DNA from: Chenopodium formosanum
Lineage: Eukaryota > Streptophyta > Magnoliopsida > Caryophyllales > Amaranthaceae
Assembly: GCA_024500155.1 (NCBI GenBank)
Contig: CM044879.1
Coordinates: 8,013,501-8,077,500 of the forward strand
Direction of reading: 5' to 3'
DNA length: 64,000 nucleotides
Positions 42,655 to 55,900 of the stretch are shown here, one piece after another (position 1 is the stretch's first letter; each line of letters starts with the position of its first letter). The notes under the pieces are model-generated. The model was given only the letters and a program-made list of their open reading frames with translations. It ran no database searches and was not told the DNA's origin. Position numbers and translations under genes: made by a program.

Positions 42655-45057
42655 AAGAGTGAAGAAGAAAATATAGAATTATAGCGAGCACACCTTTATT
42701 ACAAAAGGAAATAAAGGGTTTTCCTCATCTAAGAAGAAACTTTCCACCTATGATATGTAAGAAGATTGTTTTCAAACCTCTAACAAAACAAACAAAAGAA
42801 AATTGAGAAATGAAAGAGAGCTATTTTCATGGAAAATGTTTCCACCAAAGTCCAAAACATATGATGCCATGATCAAAATGTAAATAAAATAAATATTAAA
42901 AAAAAAAAAAAAACCTATTGACAACAAGAAAAACCCCATCGGCCATGAATGATAAGATTCTTGGTACATACATTTATTGCATGCAAATATGCATCAGTGC
43001 ATATTTAATTAATTTAAACATTTATTACTATTAAAACCAATTATCAATACCGGCTAATCAGTTCTAAAGTGCATCCTATTACGGAGTACTCGTATCATTT
43101 ATTATTGTTTTTATAATTGACTGAGACTGAACCTAATATGAAGGTCAATTTTAACCATTATAAACCGAAAATTAAAGCATCTAATATAATATACTTCATA
43201 AACTTGTTTATCTAGCTCATTTTGATTACGTAGTATTTACGTTTTCCAATGCATTATTTTGATCATAATTTTTATTAGTTGTATATTAAATAAAGTACTC
43301 TTTTTGTGTTACGATGATGTTCCTATTTACATAATTAAATTGATACAAGCTTTTGTTAATCTTAGACTGCAAATATCTATAATCTCACACACACCGACAC
43401 ACGAAAAGAAAAAACCTTCCATCTGGAAAAAGAATCAAGCCTGATATATCCAAACACACGAATTTTCATGTGCAGGTTGTGCTCGGGCTCGCCTAAGTTA
43501 AATTTAGGTCTAAAAGATAATTCAATCAATTGTGATGCTTTAAATTTATGTCATAAGCAGGATTAAAAAAAAAAAAATACTGTAATAAATAAAATAATTA
43601 AAAAATAAAAATAGAATTAAAAATTTGGATAGACATACAGTGAAGCCCCTGCTCAACCTGATGATTTTCGGTTGATTCCCTCATCCAATAAATTTTACTC
43701 CTGTTATTATTCCACTTCATATTCATCCCGACCAAACTCAGTACTGCAAATAATTGTTATGTTGGACATGAAGTTTATACTGTAAAGTGTAAACCATATG
43801 CTAAAAGAAATTGACTCAAAAGATCATATTCAAGGATGCACATGCAGTCATGCATAGGTTGTAGAAATTAGAATATATTGCCTCTTGCCCAAAATAAATT
43901 ATTGAATTTTATTTTTATTGATTTAATGATTTGTCCAACTAGGAAAATGGTATGCATAATTGCATAAGCCAACAAGATATTAAACAACTGTCATACACAT
44001 GGGATTGTCCAAAATCTACTAGGAAGCAAGATGTTTCATTAACCAAAATGTGGATGTTGTGGATCCTTGATATACAACTAGAAATTAAAAATATCTATTA
44101 TTGCTCATTGTAGGTGGTAATCTAGTCTTTCGGGTCTGGTTAATTCGGGACAGAATATTTTCAAGTAAAGACTCATTCAGGCAGATTTAGGGTCATATTA
44201 GACTGTTTCCGATTCTATTGTCAATATGTTTATTCTAATAAAATAATCATTAAGTATTAGAAACATTGATTATCAGGTCGGATCAGATCAATTTGGTATG
44301 GGTCAAGAAGAAATAGTGATTTCGAGTAGAACGAATCTGTGTTCCATTTTGGGTATTTCGGGTATGATTTTGTTTTGCTAGGTTTACGACTCATCATAAT
44401 ATCACCAAAATAGGATTTTATTGATAAAAAATGCAATTACATACAAGCATTTCAAATTAGTATACGTGACTAATTCATCTAGCTAAGACGACAAACGGGT
44501 TACTAATAAAGTTGTGAAACGTGATACGTAAGATGGGAGAGAGTAGTCTGATGGAGCATATATGTCTTTTACTGGTATAGCCGTCCAAATCCTAAAATTA
44601 TAATGGTAGATGAGTAAGATGACACAAAAAGCCCAGTTAAAATTTGCTGTACTCAGATTGTGCATGTGATGTATGAACAAATTAAAGAAGCACCACAACT
44701 TTGGGAGGGAATATACCTAACTGTCTCCCATACTACATTTAAGAATTACTTGCTTTGCTCGTGTTCATCTTACAAACTTACATGTTACCTCGGATAGTTT
44801 ACTTAAGGAGACATTTCTTCTTGTCATTCGTGTGTGTTTGTGGTTTTTTTATTTATTTTTTATTTTTTTATTTTTTATTATTATTATTTTTTTTAGTTAA
44901 ACATAATCAATTAATTGAATTTTGAATAGTGAAAATGATTAATTGATGGGAGTTGGATTTTCGTTTATTTATTCACAGTTTCACACCAATATTTTTGGAT
45001 GTCGAGAGAGTACTAGGTAAAAGATAATGACGTAAAAATGATTTAACTATAGATTTT
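42655..45057. other. intergenic, no gene seen
   Basis: 2.4 kb of AT-rich DNA with an A run near 42899. No ORF with a recognisable domain in either strand. Confidence 0.4.
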
Positions 45058-45197
45058 AAGAGTCTGTTCACATTAACTGAACTAAGTTGAACTGAACTGA
45101 ACTCATTGGAGCTGAATTGAGCTGAAATGCATCTTTCGAGAGAAGGAAATTAGGAGTTGAACTGAACTGAAATTAAGCTGAAGTGAACAGGCCCTAA
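45058..45197 (+). mobile_element. TGAAC-pentamer MITE, copy 4
   Basis: Starts AGAGTCTGTTCACATTAACT and ends AGTGAACAGGCCCTAA, an inverted pair, with AGAGAAGGAAATTAGGAGTT in the middle. Confidence 0.7.
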
Positions 45198-47734
45198 GTG
45201 CCATATTTATAGATAACACTTGATAATGAAGTCTAATCATGAATTAAAGTATGTGTTAAGATGAAGTTTGTTTTGTCATTATTATAACTTTTTTAACTAC
45301 AAAAAATTTAAATTTATTCTTGATAAAATAAAAGGGAAAAAAAAGAAGAAGAAATTGACACGATATTTTGCTAAAGGGAAAATAGAATATCACTACTAAT
45401 TCGAAATTAAAATTTGTTGAGTTGAGTATATTATACAAAGTGCATCAACACACAATTCTATACATCTAAAATTCTCCCAAATGAGCAAATAAACAAATAA
45501 ATATCTTAGATTTTCTTATAGGGTAAAGAGAATACACTCTTTCAAATCAAGACCTCTCACACGTCAACCCAACCTTGGTAACGATAGATATTTTAGATTT
45601 CCTTTTCTTGCTTGCAATTAAAGTAAACAAAAGTGAAAATGTAATTGTCACGCCTTAACTCTACTTTTCAAGACAATGATTGTCCCACTTATATGTGTTT
45701 TTGAAACTTATTATTGAAACTCCTTATACTCTTATACTACGTAGTATGCAATAATGCAAATAGTCATTTAGTCACATTCTCAAAGCAAGACTGCAAAAAT
45801 GTTTGGGCTGGTCTTATTTGACTGGACCAACCAAAAGTCCAGGATTCTGGACTTAAAGAGGCCCAGTCTTGTACATCAGACCAATAACGGAACATTTACA
45901 AGCAATCAAAGTGCATATTTGTATACAGTCTATAAACAATAAAACAAGTAAACAACCCAATACGATATTGACATGGTTTGACAATATCTAACTAGACTAA
46001 AATAATCATAAAGTTGACTACTTGACTTGAGTCCTCCTAAAATTTAAATACTATGTACATTAATTTTGAACTAACATGAACTCCACGATGATTCATAAAT
46101 CATAATGTTCGTGTATTTTTTTATACATACGTAGCATCATTTACCTCACAAAAATACATACGTAGTATTAGTATATTTGTACTTTTTTTTTAAAAAAAAA
46201 CCAAGAAATAAATTTATGATTATAAAATCTCAATGATTAGAATTATTATGTACCAAGTATACAAATAAAAACATAAAAATAAATATTTTTCGATATAATT
46301 TGTTGTAAATTTCTAAATGAACTAGTTTAATGATTAGTACATTTGTGCTTATAGTTAAATTTTAAGGTTGAAGATTTAAACTCTTGAAGTGCTGGGTAAC
46401 TATGGGTTTAGGGAGATGGTTTGATTAGAAAGAGCATTTGTAGAAGGGAACGATAGTGGGGTTTGTAGCATGATCGATCATATGAGGTGTTGGAGGCTTG
46501 ATAAAGCATGAAAGCAAACTACACGATCTTGTAAGTGAGCCGTGTACCCTGACGCTAGGGGGAAGTTGCAACTTGCAAGCAAGACTACGACACAACCATG
46601 TGGTGTAATATATATAGTCGTGTAGCGGTACATTTCTTTTAAAACACGCGACTAGTTGACTAGGATTAGGGGACTGTTATACCCTAATGTAAGTAGCCTA
46701 TCAATTGCACAATTTGTAATTAAACCTGTGAAAAGTTTCAATTCAGTAGAACCCATCTCCTTACCATTTAAAAAAAAATGCATAATTTAAGAGCCTCTAA
46801 TCCTAACACGAAGAGCAACTAAGGCTTCAAATATTAAGAATATAATTGTGGATCATATGTTCATTATAATCTACTTGAAGTCTATAGATATTTTATTTTT
46901 AATGATGATAGCTTAAGTCCAACAACTAATAATGAGAATATTACCAACTAGATCGAAAGACATTACATTAACATTATTTCTAGTAGATGAAGCATTATCA
47001 ATGTTGACTATTTCTCAAGATTTTTAAGGGATGCTCCCATATGAATGGAATATAATTATGTCATTATATGGTATAATTCCATATACTCCGGTATGTATTA
47101 TTGGCTTGATTAATGGAATTTGTGAAGTCAACATCATTTCCAAATAATTTCAATTAACTGTTCCAAAAAGTTATCATGTCTTCATTAACATTTCCCACAA
47201 ATTATACCCACTAGGCCACTACATTATAAACGATTTTAGGCCATATAATTATTTTATAAATATAAATAAATTCAAAAATACTTGTACATTATAAATAAAA
47301 ATAAATTTAATTTTTTTTGGTGAACAGAAATATAAAATTAATGACTTTAGCATTCTAGTCAGATAGTTTGACTTTCATAGTCAGGTAATTGATGTATCCC
47401 TACCATTAAAGGAAGATGAATTGAACTAAATTTTAAAACTCAAATTTCAAAATTTGCTCAAGAAATACAATGAATGTGATGAACTTAAACTTTGGTTGAG
47501 TATACTACTCTTACATCCAAAGAAATAAAAATTAGAGTATTAGACTATGAAAGGTAACAAATTGAATGAATTAAACAATAGTGACATGGAAAATAAATTA
47601 ATGGTACCGGTAACACCCCGGCCCAAATTAACTGTCGCGTCAATAATCCAATTTAGACATATAATGTGACAGGGCTGACAGCTAATTCTGAACAGAGCAT
47701 TAAGCTGCGGAAAAAAAATAATAGATGAATGATT
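45198..47734. other. intergenic, possible LTR-element relics
   Basis: No gene. Near 46661 AGGATTAGGGGAC then TGTTATACCC looks like a PPT followed by an LTR start, without a second LTR in view. Near 47609 GTAACACCCCGGCCCAAATT has the look of an LTR start. Neither can be bounded. Confidence 0.3.
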
Positions 47735-48211
47735 TCAAGAACAAGCAACGATCATCGATGAATTAGTATTATGCAAAGCCGAGTAGGCAACAGCAAGAGC
47801 CCAAGTTTTCAAGTGCTTCTTCATAGCATCACCATCATTAATACCTTCAATATTACATGTAATACTTTGTCTTTGCAACAAGCTTTTCTTAAATCTTCGC
47901 TTCATCTTAAACAATCTCTCCACCTCTCGTCCCTCCTCCTTCGCTCTAAGGGATCGATGGTTATCGATATCGAGGATACCGGCATTGTCGGCTTTGCTAG
48001 GAGTAATCTTTCTCACGGAAGAGGAAGTTTTTGGCGTGGTTGATGAGGGTGTTTCTATATTTGGAATGGTATTGTTTGAATTTTGGTTATTGGTGATGGG
48101 TTTTTGTAAGAAAGATGAAGATTTTTTAGGATTTTGGGATTGTAGGATGTTGGAGAAGAACCAAAGTGAGTCTAGGTTTTGGATGGTATTCTTTGGTTCA
48201 ATGGTATCCAT
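47735..48211 (-). CDS. DUF1685-type protein, short divergent copy, 158 aa
   Basis: Single exon; ATG at 48211. N-terminal LDSLWFFSNILQS corresponds to the conserved LxDxxWF motif that opens DUF1685 proteins. A Ser/Thr/Pro/Asn-rich linker follows (about 30-75), then the basic KMKRRFKKSLLQRQ (about 102-115). The C-terminal DGDAMKKHLKTWALAVAYSAL matches the family's conserved end (MKxHLxxWAxxVA). The central LSDLEFEELKGFxDLGF motif of the family, present in the neighbour at 54642, is missing. The function of DUF1685 is unknown. A TATA box lies at 48297-48304. Probably functional, since the frame is clean, but the domain loss leaves some doubt. Confidence 0.65.
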   Translation of the reverse strand: MDTIEPKNTIQNLDSLWFFSNILQSQNPKKSSSFLQKPITNNQNSNNTIPNIETPSSTTPKTSSSVRKITPSKADNAGILDIDNHRSLRAKEEGREVERLFKMKRRFKKSLLQRQSITCNIEGINDGDAMKKHLKTWALAVAYSALHNTNSSMIVACS

Positions 48212-48296
48212 TATTGGAGGAGCTGAGAGAGCCTAACGGGAAAATATGACAAAAACTCCTAATTTTGAGGACTAGAAAAGTGCACATATATTGATC

Positions 48297-48304
48297 TATA
48301 TATA
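48297..48304 (-). promoter_or_regulatory. TATA box of the short DUF1685-type gene
   Basis: TATATATA followed by GATC on minus, 86 bp before the ATG at 48211. The spacing suits a short 5' UTR. Confidence 0.5.
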
Positions 48305-48382
48305 CTTGTGTAGTTGTGTAATTATTTGATTTTTATTTATTTATTTGGAATGGAAAATGACCAAATTGCCCCTTTTTGTTGT

Positions 48383-48481
48383 TGTTTAGAAAGTCACAAG
48401 GGTAGGTGATGAGAATCGGCCGCAAAATTCCTAGGTCGGAAAGGAGTCTCTAATTAACCGAGCTCTCTCACTCTCCATCAT
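48383..48481 (-). repeat. tRNA-derived SINE copy, degenerate
   Basis: On minus GAGTGAGAGAGCTCGGTTAA at the head and GGCCGATTCTCATCACC then TTGTGACTTTC toward the tail. The same backbone as the copies at 27845 and 60418. It sits about 90 bp upstream of the DUF1685 TATA box. Confidence 0.5.
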
Positions 48482-48721
48482 AATTATTTTGTAAAGACAT
48501 ACGGAGTACTTATCAAGTTGTTTTTGAAATCATTTAAGCATAATTATCAGTTGTAATTGAGATCGATAAATATCAAATCGTAATTAATGCATGGAGAATT
48601 TAATAGGATGACATTATTTGTGAACTTAGTAGGAATACAAATTCTTTTCATGGGAACATTACTAATGTTGTAAATTGACTAACATATTAATTTTTGTAAA
48701 AATAGCCTAACTAGAATAATA

Positions 48722-49012
48722 CTCTCTCCGTTCCAAAAATAACGACCCATTTGGGTTGATTACGCGGGTATTAAGGAAGTTAAGTAAAAAGAAGTAAAAG
48801 TATATTGGAAAGATAAATTTACATAGGGTTTGTAAAAAAATAGAGAGAGAAAGTAATACGAGTAAAATAACATGGAAAATCAAATTTTTATATGGGGATT
48901 CTAATTTTGCACAAATATTGTAGCAAATTTGTGGGTGTTTTAATGCAAATGGGTCATTGTTTTAGGGACAAAGTTTTGGCCAAATGGGTCGCTCTTTTTG
49001 GGACGGAGGGAG
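48722..49012. mobile_element. 291-bp Stowaway MITE
   Basis: Ends CTCTCTCCGTTCCAAAAATA and its near-complement TTTTTGGGACGGAGGGAG, with inner ACCCATTTGG/CCAAATGGGT arms and TA duplications at 48720-48721 and 49013-49014. The ORFs crossing it are chance. Confidence 0.85.
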
Positions 49013-49876
<864 letters not shown>

Positions 49877-50144
49877 CTATATCGGTAACTGCAATCATGA
49901 TTATGCTATTCTATACTTCGTATTAATTATGTTTATTTTTGTAAAAGGAAATAATGTTTATTAATTGAAGGAAAATTTTAGGAAAATGTTATACATAGCA
50001 CTTATATAACCATTAAATATACTCCAGAAAATTGTTTAAATTTCGAAAATCATAATAAAAAAAAACACACTAATTGCACTTATTTACGCGTGTTTTTGTC
50101 ATGAATTCATAATTTTATACTCCGTACATTTTTCAAGAGTGTAT

Positions 50145-50337
50145 TTAGGACTTGTTCTCATACGATTATTTTCAGTTTAGTTCAGTTTAGTTTAGCTCTA
50201 ATACGTTCAGTTCAGTTCTTATCTTAATTTCCTTCTCTCATAAAATATTCAGTTCAGTTTCGTTCAATTCAGTTCAATTCAGTTTAGCTCTAATAAGTTC
50301 AGTTCAGCTCAATTCAATCAATAAGAACATGTCCTAA
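50145..50337 (-). mobile_element. TGAAC-pentamer MITE, copy 5
   Basis: On plus TTAGGACTTGTTCTC at the left and GAACATGTCCTAA at the right are inverted. The core reads CAGTTTAGTTCAGTTTAG and GTTCAATTCAGTTCAATTCA. Confidence 0.7.
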
Positions 50338-51449
50338 ATGTTTATATAAGGGCTATGTATAACAATACCCGCCCTTTTTTGAAACATCAATAATTGTACT
50401 AGTACAAAATTTGCATAATAAATGTTGTTGTTGTTGGTTTTTTTTTTTAATTGTTTGAAACATCAATAAATGTTGATTTAATTTATTGATATATTTATTG
50501 CATGTTGATTGGCTATTGACCATTGGCAATGGACCCACTTTGTTGTATTTTGGATTTCCATTCCCCATTTCAAATGTGGTATGCATACGCTCGCAAGCAT
50601 GTTGATCTTGCTTTATATAGTGCGTAGGCGCTTATGAATATTCATAAATTTATTATAATTGATCCAATGGTTCAACAAATAAACATGAGTTGTATACCTT
50701 AATGTTTGAAAACCGACCATTTATAGGTTAGTGATCTAGGCAACGGTCAAATAAGTCGTAACATTTAGTCTTTGTGACTTTGTAGCATCTACTTTACTGA
50801 TAAACTGATAACAATTAACAAATCGACCAACTATGATAAAATATAGATTAACTATAGCAACGTAATTGATTCTCCATGAGAACAAATGAATAATTAAGAA
50901 CAATGAGAATAAATAGGAAAATAGGAAGAAAAAATTCAAATTAAGTTATAATTGGAGGTCATGAATAATATTTATAATGTTTAAACATTTTTGTGGTCAT
51001 TTTTTAAGCTTAATCAATTAAGATACTTTGATTTTGTAATGAATAGTCACGATTATCTATCTTAACTATACGTAGGAAACTATATTTTGATTACACACTC
51101 GCCCAATAATCGGGAGAATAAATTGTTTTTTGTGCAACTTTACTATATGTACTCGCGCCTGATTAGGCCTTACAACTATCAAAAAAACATGTTTGGGTTT
51201 GAGCTTTATAAATTATACTGTAACCATCAAGATACTCAACCGATCAGGGTATGAGCGATCACACTATCCGTTTTCTAAATATGTTGCGCTTTCATTCGAG
51301 GTCAAAGTTCTTGACTTCCATAAAAAAATTGATCAAGCTCCAAATATTTATATTATACACTTGTTTCAAGTTATAGTTCTTCTATTTCACCAATGTGGGA
51401 CTTCCTTCTCAACATTAGATCAATTTAAATAAATAAACTAACTTCTACT
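50338..51449. other. intergenic, no gene seen
   Basis: AT-rich. Frames here are short and have no domain. Confidence 0.4.
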
Positions 51450-51457
51450 GTACTAAC

Positions 51458-52015
51458 TAGGGGTGTCCATTCGGTTTTCGATTTGGATTTACCTCAAATC
51501 CAATCCGATCCGAAATAAATTTCGGTTTTTAGTTTTCAAATCCAATCCGATCTGAATTACTTACCAAATCCGATCCAGTCCGAATTATAATTCGGTTATT
51601 TGGATCCAATCCGAAAATCCGAATTTAAATACATTGAAATTTTTTTTGGGTATACTGTGATTATAAAAATAAATTTGCAATAATAAAATTCAATCCTTGA
51701 AAGTATAGTAGTACATGATTTATACAAGTATTGAAAACATAGGTTTACATTATTAATATTATTATAGTCACAAATATAGTTTAGCATGATTACTATCAAC
51801 AATGTTGTTTTGTAAAATAACGCTTTCATAATTCGGTTTTTTCGGTTTTTTGGATCCGAACAAGGTCAATCCGATCCGATCCGATCCGAAAATCCGAATT
51901 TTCTAAAAAATTCAATCTGATCCGTTCCGATTTAAAGTTTGGATCCGATCCGAGTTGATAATTCGGTTTGGATTGGATTGGATTTCGGTTTTTATCCGAA
52001 TAATGGACACCCCTA
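51458..52015. mobile_element. 558-bp hAT-type MITE
   Basis: Ends TAGGGGTGTCCATTCGG and CGAATAATGGACACCCCTA. The flanks GTACTAAC (51450-51457) and CTACTAAC (52016-52023) agree at 7 of 8, an 8-bp TSD. The inside is rich in CCGATCCGATCC and CGGTTTT repeats. Confidence 0.82.
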
Positions 52016-52062
52016 CTACTAACATGGGACTTATTTTCCATCATTAATTAACTAAAAGGAAA

Positions 52063-52868
52063 TTATCAATGTTACACCCAAGGTTCGAGCGTTTATCAAT
52101 GGTACACCTCCTTAACTATGGTTTATCAGCGGTGCATCCAAGATTTCATACACTCATCTATAGTAACCCTAACGTTAAACAAACATAAATTTTAAGTTAG
52201 TTTAATTAAAATGTAATGATTAAATTGCCCCCTACCCCACAGACATTAACTCTCTCCCTCCAGACTAATTAAAATGTACATGTCTTTTGCATTCTATTAT
52301 ACAGTTGCATTCATACTTAGATTAATCAAAACTGATTTGAACTTGTTCTTGCAGGGTGTAGACATAACTTTGAAGCAAGTTTGGCTTGCAGCTAGAAGAA
52401 GGTATTGCTGCAGACACCTTAGCAGAAATTTCAAAAAGCTATTCCTAGGTTTAATGATGTAAATCCTACTCTGGAGGGCTTACAATGCAACCAACAAATT
52501 CAGTTTTAGAAAAGCAATGGAGGAGCTTCAAAAGGAGGGAGGTGAAGAGATCATGAAGTGGTTTGCAGACAATGGTGATAATCTAGATGGAGCAAACACA
52601 AGTTTGATCCAAATGTCTGTAATGACTCAAACACATCAAACATTGTGGAGAGTTTTAACTCAACCCTTGGGGTTGTTAGGTGCAGACCTGTCTTAAATTT
52701 GCTGGAGCCTGGAGGGTATAAAATCAAAACTTGAATTCATTTTTATTCAGTTGCATATACTATAAAATCAAAACTTAAATTCATTTTTTTTGCTAAAATT
52801 AATGTTTGTTGTTTAACGTTAGGGTTATTGTAGATGAGTGCGTGAAACTTTGGGTGTACCATTGATAA
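52063..52868 (+). mobile_element. Mutator-like element holding a transposase relic
   Basis: Left TTATCAATGTTACACCCAAG and right GGGTGTACCATTGATAA are inverted. Arms continue with ACCCTAACGTTAAACA (left, near 52166) and TGTTTAACGTTAGGGT (right, near 52808). The left arm looks internally duplicated, since TATCAATGKTACACC occurs twice. No perfect TSD was found. Confidence 0.65.
52355..52712 (+). pseudogene. MULE transposase fragment, frame-shifted
   Basis: Across several frames one reads AARRRYCCRHLSRNFKK, then LWRAYNATNKFSFRKAMEEL, then SKFDPNVCNDSNTSNIVESF and NSTLGVVRCRPVLNLLE. This order matches the C-terminal half of plant MuDR transposases (the CxxH plus NNxSESFN region). Several frame breaks and stops mean it is dead. 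Its place inside matching TIRs supports a decayed MULE, not a host gene. Confidence 0.65.
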
Positions 52869-54641
52869 TAACATTAAAACCTTTAGCAAACTACTCTATT
52901 TATTGGAAACGGGTTAACTGATCGGATCGAGTCAAGCGGGTTACCCGACTTATTATTGGAGTGATGAGAGAATGAGAAATGGAATATACTTGTATATGTA
53001 TGAGTTATGTTTCGCTATATATTTAGCAACATCCAGCGCACTTGCATTAGTTGATTATTTAAGAGCACATCCATCTACATATGGGCAAATGGGAGAAGGA
53101 ATATACTTTTACTAGTTCAATTTATGGTTTACTTGAGCATATATAAAGCCTCGAATCCATGTCATAAAGTCACAACCACACTTAAACTTTTTGTAATGAG
53201 TATGAGAACACTACTAGTCGTCTACTAAATAGAGGTTCTCAAATTAAGAATCCAAAGAAATTAAATGGACTTTTGAAAGCGACTTCCCATGATTATAATA
53301 GCTTAGGTGGCATCTTGTTGGCATGGAATTCTCTAGAGAATTAACACTTTAATTTGAATAAAGAAAAATAGATTATTATTCAAGCTTATCTATAACTATA
53401 ATGTGTTAAACGTTTGAATAAATAAGGGTAAAATTAAAAACACAATGCTCAATTTATTGATATCTCATGTGCTTACTGGCAAATTTTGTGTAGGTATATA
53501 CAAACATGAATTTAAAATGTGTATGTGTTTTCATGCAATGAGATTAGTTACACCACATTTTATATACAACTTAAATAACACATGTTCAGTTGTGCATGCT
53601 TGGCGATGAGCACACAATGTAGATTAGCATATGTTTCTAACATGTATGGAGTGCATTCTAGTTTATACATCTATAAATGTTACCATATATGATATGTAGA
53701 GACTAATGTGTTTTGTAAAGAAGAGCTTGTGTACCGTGTCTTAGTAAAATAGATGTGTACATAATAATATATCATGGTCACGTCGTTACAAATCCAAATC
53801 ACGTATACATTGTACAACTCTCGCAGCGGCACATGTATGTGAAGTGTATAGAAGCAAGTTTATAAGACACACCACATTTGCCGACTTCCAGTTAATGAGG
53901 CTTAACATTTGCAGCAAGGAACAAAGTCAATGAAAGGAGATGAAGGATGTATTAGGTACTAATGTAGTTATAAATATACTATAAAAAAAGGCTAATTACA
54001 AGCTGCTGAGTTAAGAAATTTATTTTAATTTTCAGTTCAACTACTGCATGGTTCACAAACTTGTCGTCTAACAATTGTTTTATAAAATCTTTGATTAGTT
54101 ATGGTCAACCAATCCGAATATTTGACAATTTCTTCTGCATATGACTCCTATCAAAAGTTCAAAACTATTGACCAATAATCATTTAGCAGACCTTGAATTT
54201 TAAAGAAAGAACTTTCTAAATTAGGAAGATTAAAATTCAGTTGAACCTCTTAAGAAGATGAAAACAAAAATTACATTCCTCTATTATTAAATCTTACTTT
54301 TTGATCATCGAAATAATTTAATTTTTATTCAATACGTGTAGAGAATAAAAGATCAACCTAATACATTCTTACATAACTCGAGGATGATTGGTAACAATTT
54401 GAATCAAAATCGACCCGAACACAAGTGACATTTATTGGCAAAGAAGTAACAATGTACTGTATTTACAATTGCAACTTTGCAAGAATTATTACCCAAGCAA
54501 AATGATCAAAAAAGAGTTACTCGTACTTATAGAAGCATACAAAATTACAGGGGAAAAAGATTATATTACAAAAACACCCAAATTTTTTGTACAAAAGGAG
54601 AAAAAAAAAAAAAAAAAAAAAAAAACACTCAACATTATCAT
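52869..54641. other. intergenic, no gene seen
   Basis: AT-rich 3' flank of the second DUF1685 gene. A-run of 26 at 54600-54625. No feature supported. Confidence 0.4.
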
Positions 54642-55403
54642 TTATTTAACAGTGGAAGCAACAGTGTGAGCCCAAAATCTGAGATAATCCTTCATTTGAA
54701 CTTGATTTTCAGGAGCAGGAACTTTCCAATTAAACACATAATTTTCTCTTCTATTCTTTTCCAATTCTTCCCATGCTTCTGATAAGTAAGGCCTTGAAAT
54801 TGAACTACTGTCATGCCTATTGTTATTATTATCGATATCGTTATTGGTGTCTGTACGGCTGCATATATCACTACCCTTTTCGCGAGTCTGCTCGCTGCAG
54901 TTTTTTAACCTATGTAACCCAGGAATAATAGTAGCCAAACTTGAATCCTTATCTTCTTCAGAGAAAACAAAACCCAGATCAATAAACCCTTTTAGCTCTT
55001 CAAATTCAAGGTCTGATAAACTTTTGCTTAAATTCTTCTTTTTCTTTATTCTTCCCAAATTACCCTTCAATGGAGTACACCCAGTTTTTGGGGTTGTAAC
55101 GGTAACTTCTGGGATTTCAAAATCTGCTGAGATTCTCCCAGAAAATATAGTTTGAAGTTTTGGGGAAAAAAGTACAGAATTTGGAGATGCAGAAGAAGAA
55201 TCACTTAGTTTTTTTTGAGGAGAAGAATTTGAGCTGATTTTTTTTTCAGCTGATTTGGTATGAATTGTTGGGAGGGTTGGAATTTCTGGATTTGATGGGG
55301 GTATTTCTGGGATTTTTTGAATTTTAGTGGGTTTTTTCTTGGTGAGTAAATCATGGTCAAACCAATAAGTATCATATAGATTGAGGAGAGTTTCAGGCTC
55401 CAT
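54642..55403 (-). CDS. DUF1685 protein, full-length, 253 aa
   Basis: Single exon, ATG at 55403. The start MEPETLLNLYDTYWFDHDLL is the family N-terminal motif. A Pro/Ser-rich linker with KLQTIFSGRIS follows. The core LSKSLSDLEFEELKGFIDLG continues FVFSEEDKDSSLATIIPGL (about 127-166), the diagnostic DUF1685 segment. An Asn/Asp-rich variable stretch (about 183-198) precedes SRPYLSEAWEELEK and the C-terminal MKDYLRFWAHTVASTVK. DUF1685 proteins are plant-specific and of unknown function. It is a likely tandem paralogue of the gene at 47735, same strand, 6.4 kb away, with the ends conserved and the middle lost in the other copy. The leader is short and CT-rich on minus. Confidence 0.9.
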   Translation of the reverse strand: MEPETLLNLYDTYWFDHDLLTKKKPTKIQKIPEIPPSNPEIPTLPTIHTKSAEKKISSNSSPQKKLSDSSSASPNSVLFSPKLQTIFSGRISADFEIPEVTVTTPKTGCTPLKGNLGRIKKKKNLSKSLSDLEFEELKGFIDLGFVFSEEDKDSSLATIIPGLHRLKNCSEQTREKGSDICSRTDTNNDIDNNNNRHDSSSISRPYLSEAWEELEKNRRENYVFNWKVPAPENQVQMKDYLRFWAHTVASTVK

Positions 55404-55658
55404 TAATGGTGGGTTTGAAGCTTCTTTTGTGAGGAGAGAGAAAATGGTGAAGATTGGGTGTGTCTGTGTGTATTTTTTTTTTTTTTTTGTGGGGGATGGT
55501 GGAATGCAGAAGGATGGAGAAAGGGTATTTATTTGTTTTTTTTTTGTTGACGAAAATACCCTTTGTGATGTAAATTCTCATTGAAAGGTCAAATTGTCAA
55601 CAAGGTAGTATTAAGAGTAGGTCCTTGCCTCCTTGGTCTTTTTAAGTTGGTTACACGC
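55404..55658 (-). promoter_or_regulatory. promoter of the full-length DUF1685 gene
   Basis: A weak TATA-like AAATAAATAC on minus near 55525-55535 lies about 125 bp before the ATG. A T15 tract is at 55473. Nothing else decisive. Confidence 0.35.
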
Positions 55659-55666
55659 CTTTTCCT

Positions 55667-55700
<34 letters not shown>
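55659..55700 (+). mobile_element. tail-only retroposon insertion with perfect 12-bp TSD
   Basis: CTTTTCCTC followed by A33 is enclosed by TTGGTTACACGC at 55647-55658 and again at 55701-55712. This is what extreme 5' truncation of a LINE or SINE copy leaves: nine bases and a poly(A) tail. Confidence 0.75.
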
Positions 55701-55703
<3 letters not shown>

Positions 55704-55900
55704 GTTACACGCTTTGCACTATGTGATTAGATTAATGGCCATGTGAAAAAAGTTTGGGGTATGTTTTCTTTACTTTAAAAAACTTATTTTAAACCAACAA
55801 AGTTTGAACAAAATAAGTATAAATAAGTTCAGATAAACGTTCAATCAGAAGATGTAAATATTGATTATTTTATGAATAAGTTAAACGTATGTTAAATAAA

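Noticed and set aside
46661..46780. LTR retrotransposon boundary (PPT then TGTTATACCC)
   Set aside because: No second LTR, no pol remnant and no clear CA end nearby, so only a hint is mentioned.
47600..47720. Solo LTR beginning GTAACACCCCGG
   Set aside because: Looks like a known type of LTR start, but no end or target duplication could be found.
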